Assembly: GCA_039566865.1 (NCBI GenBank)
Contig: CM076948.1
Span: 23,323,001 to 23,387,000 of the forward strand
Direction of reading: 5' to 3'
Length of the DNA stretch: 64,000 nucleotides
Source of the DNA: Aurelia coerulea
Lineage: Eukaryota > Cnidaria > Scyphozoa > Semaeostomeae > Ulmaridae
The notes beneath the pieces were generated by a model. That model saw only the letters and a list, made by a program, of their open reading frames with translations. It searched no databases and was not told the DNA's origin. Positions 24,801-34,700 of this stretch are shown piece by piece. Positions within the stretch are counted from its first letter, which is position 1; each line of letters starts with the position of its first letter. The translations under genes and the position numbers were made by a program.

Positions 24801-27800
24801 TGGTCAGGCTGGAGGGGGGAAATGCAAAATGGTGCAGTTTTTGCGGTGTTTTGTGTTTTCTTCCTTTAGCTGGATCGCAGTGAGGTGGTATAAGATAAGC
24901 ATAGGTTCCAAATCTTTAAAAAGGCAGGTGTAAAATTGAGTGACTTATTTCTTTGTACTGAATGACTTCAAAGAAACTTTTGCTATTTCTCTATAATTCT
25001 ACCGTTGGACTTCTCTGTAATCTTTTATATTTTCAGAGTTGGGGTGCTTTTCCGCTTTTTCAGGAATTCAAGAAAAATTTGTCAAAAGACTTAAAACCAT
25101 CATAATTTCTAAACCGTTTGACGCAACATTAAGTAATTTCGAAGAAAACCATAGCTTTTGAATGCCTACGATATGATATCAAGCAAAAGTCTGTCAGTCA
25201 TCTAGTTTATAATTTAGAAATTTGATGACGTCACACCCTCAAATGAGCTGAAATTTAGAATACGCTGTAATTTTGAAAAATATTCAAAATTTCTGGAAAG
25301 TCCAACGGTAGAATTATAGAGAAGTATCTAAAGCTCCTTTCAAGCCATTCAATCAGAAGAAATAGGTCATTGAATTTTACACCCACCTTTTTACGCCACG
25401 TTAAAGATTTGGAACCTATGCTTATAAGATAGAAGAAACTTTGGTTACTTTTCCTCGCAATCATTTTCATCTGACTTCTAATATGAAGGAAACTGGTATT
25501 AAAATGCATTTATTTTCTGTCATGTATTGTTTTAGTTGTCATTCTTTCTTTTTTATATTTATGTTAATTGCCCTGGGGTAGACACAGTCTTTTGCTCCCC
25601 GGGCGTATTCGTCCCAGTAGTATTGTAGAGTAATTCTTGTGAGTAGTGTGAGTTGTAATTATGTATTGTAGCATTTTATTGAATTATATATAATAAAAAG
25701 CTCCGTTTTCACCTGTCCACATGGTAACCGTTTCCAAAAGATCCACTCTAGAGAGTGTCAGTGACCGAAAACGCCGTCTACGCGTGGACGCGAACCCAAA
25801 ACGGACAAAAAAGATGCATTTTCAAAAATATCCGGGTACGTGCGGACTAAGATATTTTGTAAATGTTTTAATCTTCTGGTTCTAGAGCTATACGCGAGTT
25901 TCTTAAAACCTTCAAGCCCTTAAATCAAAACGAATATTTAACTTTCAATGACAATTTGTCCAATATTTTTAAAGATTTGACATCTATGGTAATCAAACGC
26001 TGGTTTCTTTCTTCCTTGCAGATAGTATTGATGGGTGTTGTACGAGGTATTGGATTTCAAAAATATGGTGCAATTGTCAACTTTATTGGTTTTATATGCG
26101 TTGCTACTCCAACCTATTCTGTTCTCATCTTTGTTGCTCGTATTGGAGTTTATGGTAAGAAGTTCAGTAAAATTGGATTACTTGATGTTATATGGTTCTT
26201 GTATTATATACAGGGTATCCCAAAAACATGTGTGCGGTGCGGTGCGGTTTGAGTAGCTACTGTGAAGGAACCTTAAATCCAATTTTCTAATTTTTCAAAT
26301 TTATGAATAGAAGAGACCTCAAGTTAGAGTTTGATACCAAGTTTGAATAAATCTGATCAGTAGTTGCTGATTTATGGAGAACGAAATCAAAATCACTTCT
26401 TGTTTTACCTTGAATTTGAATTTTGGCATCAAGTTGACTTTAATTTTACGTTTGTACCAAGGAACACATTTAGGAGTAATAATTCACTAAATAACTGAAG
26501 AGAATTTACCAGGAGTCTCGTATGGATAGTAATATCATTTCAAGAGGATTTCCCATGACTTTGAAGGAAAGCAAAATATCTGACTGATCCATGTCCTGCC
26601 CTGCAGCACTCCTTGCCCTGCAGTGCTCCTTGCCCTGCAGCACTTGTGTTGCACGTCACTAAGCAACCGTAGATATTTTTCTTCTTCTTGGTCACAACAA
26701 GATCTAATTTATGATTGCCTTATTCACTCATGAAAAATAGAAAACCGGGCTAGGTACATTTTTCACTCAATTTCTTTGATTTTGACATTAATGGAAAATA
26801 TCAAATCCTCTGGTTTGGAGACAACCAATAGTTTCGACCTTCTTGCTTAATAAATCAGCAGCTACTTTTCAGATTTACGCACTGTAGGTTTCAAACTGCA
26901 CATAGGGCTCAAATCTTTAAAAAGGTCAGTGTAAAATTCTATTACAGTTTTCTTTTAATTAATTGGCTTGGAAGGAACTTAGCGTTTTTTGCTGTTGAAA
27001 TTTATTGATATCTTGATTGGTTTCAAAATGGCGGCATTCATTACATTAGAGGCTATGACGTCATCAAATTTCTAAATCCTAAACCAGAAAAGCTACAGAT
27101 TTCTGCTTGCCGCCATATTGTAGGCCTTCATAAACTATGCATTCCTTGAAGGTTATACCATTTTCCCTCCTTTGTTTTAGGATTTACCATGATTTAAATT
27201 TTTTCAAAATTGTCCATGAATTTTTTCAAATATAACGAAATTGCCGCCATTTTGGAAAAAATTCAAGATATTAAAAATATCGTAGAGTACCAAGAAGACT
27301 TTCCGTAAAATATTTTTCAAGATGGCTGTTCCCTATGATCTCTTCCTTTTTGCAGGCTTCTGGACTGGCATGAGCATTGGTGTTGCAGTACAGGTAAATC
27401 TTTTTCATTTCCTTCTACGAAACTAGCAGGGCTGAGGGATCCGCATAAAATGACTGAAAATCTCTTTGCATTATGCTTGTGAAATGATGTAGTCGAGAAA
27501 CAACGACGTTTCTTGCAGAGACAACAACAACTAAAACGGCGTCTAGCCAATCATGTGAAATGATGTGAAAGGCCCTCACTGAAGCGACAACAACAACATC
27601 AATTCACTTCAATGAGATGAGCGTAAGTTGAAGGTCCTTGTGTAGTGAGGCTACCTCCGGGCTTGTTCCACTCAATTGCTTGAGCAGTTTTAAAATGATT
27701 TATGACTGTGGCACAATTATACTTTGTTTCATTTCTTTTAGGTGATCTCTGTTAGCATCATACTGCATAAGACCGACTGGGAATTTCAGTCTAAAGTAGT

Positions 27801-30800
27801 AAGTTCAATTATCTATTTATTTTTACCGGGTGTCCCAAAAAAATGCTCCTGTTTGAAAAGTCATCAAAATTTGATTACATGGCCGATCTTCAAATTTCAT
27901 TTATTGGCAAGTAGATCAAAGGACAAATTATATTTCCAGGCATAACTGATCTTTGATTGGTTTAAAATGAGTAAAGTTAGCTCCACTGTTAGCTCTTTTT
28001 AGAGCTGCCTGGTTTTGATATGCTCATACTAGCCGGTTTTGTGTTGTACAGGAAAGATAAAGCCTAAGGTCTTAAGGCGGCTTTCTACTTGTGCGAATTT
28101 GGTCGCGTGGTCGCACGACCAGTTGTCTGGGCATGCGTAGTTTGTTACAGTTACGAAGATTCCTCTGCCTTCATATATAATAATAATAATAATATAATAA
28201 TAATAATAATAATATAATAATAATAATAATTAATTTCTTTAAGGTTGGCGTGGTATATAGCACTAGGCTAATTAATGCCAACCATTATCGATACAAAAGA
28301 TGTGTAATAATTATAATCAACCTAAATATAACCTAAATTTACAATAAAATCCTTACATAATCTACAGTTGCATGAAAAATTCCAAAACTTAATTTCCCTT
28401 TTAAAATTCCCTACAGATCGGGACTGTTTTATATGCAATGGCAAATCTCGCCAGAGATTTTGCCCCAGGAAGCTCACAGTTTCTAGCCCATAGGCTGTAG
28501 TCCTAGGTTTGCGTGCATAGATGTTGCTCGTAACTCTTAAGTTGTAATGTATTTCTCTCTCAGCGAAAATTTCTCTCATAAAACAAGGATTTAAATACAT
28601 TCTTGTTCGGTAAATTTCAGTGACAAGCAACTGTAGATTTCGTTGATGAATGGAGACTGAATGGTCTGTAATTAACAGTTCTTCAAAACTGGAGGTCCGA
28701 TCATGATACGCTATTCGCAATGCTCTTTCGTGAATAGAGTTAATTTTTGCGTTAACTCGTCTATCGTGAAACATCCATATCAATGGACAGTAGCTAAACT
28801 GTGACATTACGAAAGCCCTCATGACAATCTTAATTTTTTCTTCTGGCATATACGTTGAGGCCCTTGCAAGAGCATGTAGCTTCTGGCTTGCTTTTGTGCA
28901 CACCATTTTCACGTGTTGCTTAAAATTTAGCTTTTGGTCAATTACAACGCCCAGCAGTTTTTCTTCTTTACTCTCTTTAATGACAGAGGAACCAACTTTT
29001 ATTGACATTTCAGTTTCTTTCTCGCCAAGTACAAGGAGATGGCATTTCTCCTCGTTTAATTTCATACAGTTTTGTTCAAACCATTTGCTTAGTTCAGTAG
29101 TATCCTTTTCTAGCCTTAAAATAACTTCCCGTAACTCTTGATGAGAACAGTAAATTGTCGTATCGTCTGCATAATTACAGATTTCAGCGATCGCGCGACT
29201 GATTTTGGAAGTTGGATTGACTTCAACTTTTTCGTGACCAGCGTGACCAGAGCCAATCAAATACGCACGAGTAGAGCCAGCCAAGCCAGTACGAGCAAGT
29301 ATGCATGCCCAGACCATTGGTCGCGCGACCAGATTGACACAAGTGGAAATCATTCGTGCGACTGCTCTCGAGCCATCACACGGGTCGCGCGATCAAATTC
29401 GCACAAGTGGAAACCCGCCTTTAAAAGTACAGACTGAGTTTGCGAGGTCTGTGCAATAAGACCGAGGTACATTATATTTTCCTGCACAACTACAAACCGG
29501 TTAGTATGAGTTTTATTACCTGATAGCTTCTAATTTTGACTTACATCATTAAGTCAAACCCATTTTGTAACTGTTATGTCACTCGAGTTTGTTGTAAATC
29601 TCACAGGCCTAAATCAGTTGCTGTGGTGACAAAAACCCGTCCTTGTATCGTATTATAGAAGGCTACGGGAAAACCGCGGGAAATTTGCGATTAACCAATG
29701 GGATTGGCGGGATTCTTGTATTTCCTCGTTTTTGAAACGTCAGTCAGGTAATAAAGCATTATAAGAAATGCTCGTGAGTACCAGATTCCTTTTTTGCATA
29801 TGAAGCTTATACTTTTATCAAAGATGTAAAAAAAAAACGAAAACAATCATTGTCAATTTGGAGCATATTGAACGATATCAACACTTTTTTTCTATAAATT
29901 CAACTTAAAAATTTACAATTTACGAATTACCTAAGACTACTAACGAGCTACCATACAATACTACAAAAACGATACCAAGGGGAGCAAAAGATCATGACTA
30001 CCCCAGGACCATCACATGAAGAACACAGACAATTTATGCAACTAAATATACATTTACGAAAACCTACATATAAACAAAAGGAACGGGACGGGAACGGCAC
30101 TCAGCGACAGGGAACTTTACGAAAATGGACTTGATATGGCGGTTGAGTTGCCTTGAGTTCTTTTCGATTTTTCGATTCAGTTGCATCGGATAGACTTCAA
30201 CTTAGATTTTAAGACTTTGTTTGGGTGAATTGATCAAGTCTTTGCTGATTTATGGGAGAGGCAAAACTAAATAAATGGTTGCTTCAAACACAGCAATCCG
30301 CATTTCGATATGTTGTTTGATGGTTTGAGTTTGAATCTCAAGATGGTTTTTAAGTTTTTTTCAAAGTTTTTGGCTGATGAACCGTACCTCACGAGCAGTT
30401 GAAATGGCCCCGTGTCCAAATTTTTGTCGAAACGATAAGTTTCCGGTTTTTTATAGGAAATCTGGCACAAGCTTTTCATCTTTTTCAAAATGAAAGCGTT
30501 ATTTTGAGGATAACTTCTTTTTACTTCATAGAGGAACAAACCAAATATTAATATCTCCTAAAATTGCTCAAATTTAAAATGGATTTTTGACAGTTACTTT
30601 TTGGTGGCTTAGCTGAAGCCAACAAACGAACTACAGAAACCAATAGAATTATGCCGAAAACAATGGTGTTTACAGATTTGCTCAGAACTATATTAGTTCA
30701 AACAGATTTAGCTCAAGAAAGTTCATTACACGACGATTATTCACATTTTGCCTCCCCCACTTACTCCTTTGTCCCTTGTATACCGTTCCAATTTATTTCT

Positions 30801-31724
30801 TTTTGTTTTTCAGGCAAGAGAAAGATCTGGTGTTGCAGCATTAGAAACGAATTCGGATGATGACACAGAGCATTTAGAATCAGCTGAAGAGAGTGAATTG
30901 AATTTATTGAATGCCCGTTCAAAAATTGGCTATGGTTCAAATTACGAGGAAGAAAATGAAGAAGCTAACTCTGCTTTGACGTCAAAAGAGAGCAAAGCGA
31001 CAAGCCTAGTCTCATCCGGAGGTTGGTTCAATTTTCTTTCGTACACCCAGCATAGGCGTCAGATCGAAATATTAAATATTTATCACATGTCACATGTAAA
31101 ACTATAAAATCACAAAAGTTGTATATCTATACCTCAATATTTTTCATTGCTTATTTCGCGGTATCTTAGTTTTTGTATCCCAAAATATACAATGTTGTGC
31201 TTTGTTTTGTTTTGAAGCGGCCCAGGCTAGATAAGCACTTTACTTTTCCTGGGTCGCATAAGATTCCCTGTATTACGTTGGAACTCTTAACAAAAAATTT
31301 TGAATTGGCCAGTCGTCGAAGGAAAATGCAAAAATGGTTGATGCATTTTCCAATCGATTTAACTGCTTGAAAGGAAGTTAAGGTGCTTTGCTACAAGTAG
31401 TCATTGGCAATTTTTGATATCTTGATTGGTTTCAGAATTACAGCATTTTTCTTTTCATTGAAAGAATTCATGAGATATTTTGACTAGAAATTAAAATCAT
31501 CGTAAGTCCTAAACTGATAGAGGAAGAACTGTCAAATCTTCAAGAAAATGATAATTTATGGAGGTTTACCGGGTGAGTCAGAAAAAAGAATTCCCGTTTG
31601 AATGGTCACGGCTCCCTAGATATCAAGACAATGATATCGGCAAATATATAGTTTAATAGTAAAAATATTCAAATCTTCACTAAAATTTACCTGACTGAAA
31701 TCGGCCACTCTTTTCTGAAATTAT

Positions 31725-31760
<36 letters not shown>

Positions 31761-34700
31761 ACTGACTTTCTTTCTGACTGACCTGGAGCCCCCTCTTAGA
31801 TTACAAAGTTGGACTTTGTAATCAAAAACAACATCAACGATCATTGGGGGTTATGAAGAAATCAATTTTCAGATTTTCTTATGCTTGCTTAGCTCAGGAC
31901 GGACTTTGTAATCATCCAAAAGGATCTTATGTTCTGAAATTATGAGGGATGGATTTTGTCGAGAAAGCCTCTTCAAAAAACCTTCAAAACGTGCCCAAAA
32001 TCATGAACAAATTTCCCCAACACTTCTGCCTTACAATGGCCTCACAGCAATGACTTGTGGACGCTTTAGCACGTGCTATCCTCTTGGGACGATCAAAAAG
32101 TCCTCCCCCTGGTATCGATGACCTATTCAAGGGGATTCCTTTCTCCCAAGAGGACAAAATACATGAATTTATGTGTGTGTCATCAATTTAGGAAGGAAAA
32201 TTTGCTCCTTGTTTTCATTCGTTTTTTGCAGGTTTTTGGATGGTGCTTTCTGCAGAAAATCACCCATATCCACGGGAAGGAATGGCCGATTAAGGCTGGG
32301 TAAATTACTGAACCTAATTGAACATATTGGCAATAAAACAAAACAGTTTTGAGTATTATTGCTTTGATATTCATGGAGCAGTGGCCTTCCAAGCGGGAAT
32401 TCTTTTTTCTGACTCACCCGGTATAATATGGTGGTAAGCGAAAATCTGCTACTTTTCTTGTTTACGACTCAGTGATTTGATGACGTCACAGCCTCGAAGC
32501 TGGTTGAAACATAGATAAGACGCTGCTATTTCCTTTAATTTTCCGAGAACTGACACAAGAAAAATCGTGTCTTAGGAGTAGTGGGGCTGGTTATCATACA
32601 TTTTATCACCCACTGAGCTGTGAATCGAATTTTCAACTTACGATCTGTTTAGAAGCGAAAAAGGCAAAAAGTCCCTCCTTATTTCCCCGTAGGCCCAAAT
32701 TACCCCCCACTTTACCCTACTTGCTTTTCTGCGTGAAGCATGCAGAAAAAGATGCCTGTACTCACAGGGCTATACGGTTATCGATATAAGTTAGAGAGAT
32801 TCCTTCAGAACCAAAGATAAATTCATTAATTCTGAAAGTAACCAAAATAAACAAGGACAGATTTGGTAAGACAATAGCACGAGTTGGCTTTGATTGACAC
32901 CTCAATTCAAAGCAATTATCGATCGCAGACAAAGGACTTCTCTCAACCAGATAATCAAAACAAGCAAAGCCGCAAAGATTCTCTGAAACCCAGGTAGCTA
33001 GCTCGCTTGTTGTGCATTCCAGAAGTTGTTTCTAAGAGCAAACATGAGTATAGATCGATAGAAGAAGGATATATCTACACATCTGCCACGGGCATTTTAT
33101 TTATTTGGTTCAAAAGCCGATTGGGAGGCGATTCAAATCTCTTATTATTTTGGGTGTAATTAAAACACTTACTGCTCAGCTTCTGAACCAAACAAAAAAA
33201 TGCCTGAGGTAGATGTTTAGATACATCCTTCTTCTTTCGATATATGCTCATGTTTTCTCTTAAAAACACTTTCTGGAATGCACAACGAGCGCGCTAGCTA
33301 CCTGGGTTTCAGAGAAACTTTTGCGGCTTTGTTTGTTTTGAATTTATGGTTGGGAGAATTTCCTTTGTCTGCAGTCGCTAATCGCTTTGAATTCAGGTGT
33401 CGACAAATCATCTCATGCTATTGTGTTACAAAATCTGTCCTTGTTACCAAAATATCAAAGATCACCCAAAATGGAGTTATAGCGAAGTACCTGAAGTTCC
33501 TTCTAAGCCATTAAATTAAAAGGAATATGCATTAACTACAGGGTGTCCCAAAAAACATGTGCACTGTTTGAGTAGCTGCTGCGAAGCAGCCATAAATCCA
33601 ATTTTTTCTGTTTTTAAGATCTTTAATAGAAGAGACATCAACTTGAAGGTTGACATCAAGTTTGAGTAAATCTGATCAGTAGTTTCTGATTTACGGAGCA
33701 TGCAAATCAAAATCATTGACTGCCTCAAAAACTAGAGGATTCATTATTCTCCATGATGTTGAAAATCAAAAGAAATTGATTGAAAAACATACCTAGCCCG
33801 GTTTCCTGCTGTTCATAAGTGAAACAGATAGTCATGAATTGGATTTTGTGATAACCAAGAATTTTGAATATATTTAGCGTTGCTGGAAATGGTAATATGG
33901 AAGACAAGTGCTGCAGGCCATGACATGCGTCCATTAGTTATTTTGCTTCTCAAAAGTGATAAAGTTGTTTTAAACCAACAATGCTGCGTTTAGCAGGCTT
34001 CCTGGTCAATAGTTTTGAGTTATGTGGTCATTAGTTACTCCCAAATGTGTTTCCTGACATAAAGGCAAAATGTAAGTCCATTTGATGCTAATTCAAGTTA
34101 TAAGGTTAAGTACGGAGATAAAATCCTCTGGTTTTGAAACAACCACTGATTTTGACTTTCTTTCTCAATAAATCAACAACCACTTGTCAGATTTGCTCAA
34201 ACTTGTTGCTCAAACTAAGTTGAAATATCGTCTATTTAAAAATTTGAAAAATTGGAAAGTTGGATTTATGGCTCCTCCACTGTAGCTATCCAAACAGCAT
34301 ACATGTTTTTGGGACACCCTGTATCTCTGCTATCTTTTTACAGGTTTTGAACCAATGCTTGTGGGTAGAATCAAAGCACCAGTCTAAACATAGGCTTCAA
34401 ATCTCTAAAGATATAGTCTGTCTCAAATTAGATGTCACGTGAAATTTCTGCCAATGATAATAATTGAAGGGTTTTGCATGAGTAATTTTGCGTTATCGCA
34501 AATGTCACGTGACATCTGATTTGAGACAGACTTTATTTATTTACACAGGGGGGGGGCTCTTGGCAAAATTTTGGGTTTTGGGTAGGGGTCTGTCACGAGC
34601 ATATTCAAAGTGGTACCGTTGGCTATACTAAGTTTTTCGAAAATGGTACCTTCTGCTGGAACAATTTGTATAAAAATGATACCCTTGGCTAGACTGATAT

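Larger units (their letters stand above)
28074..29420. mobile_element. TIR element with GGCGGSTTTCYACTTGTGCGAAT ends, split by a LINE
   Basis: Left GGCGGCTTTCTACTTGTGCG and right CGCACAAGTGGAAACCCGCC are inverted; both arms hold GGTCGCGCGACC-type motifs. The reverse-transcriptase fragment at about 28160-29185 lies between the arms, so the LINE inserted into this element or was trapped by it. Confidence 0.65.
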
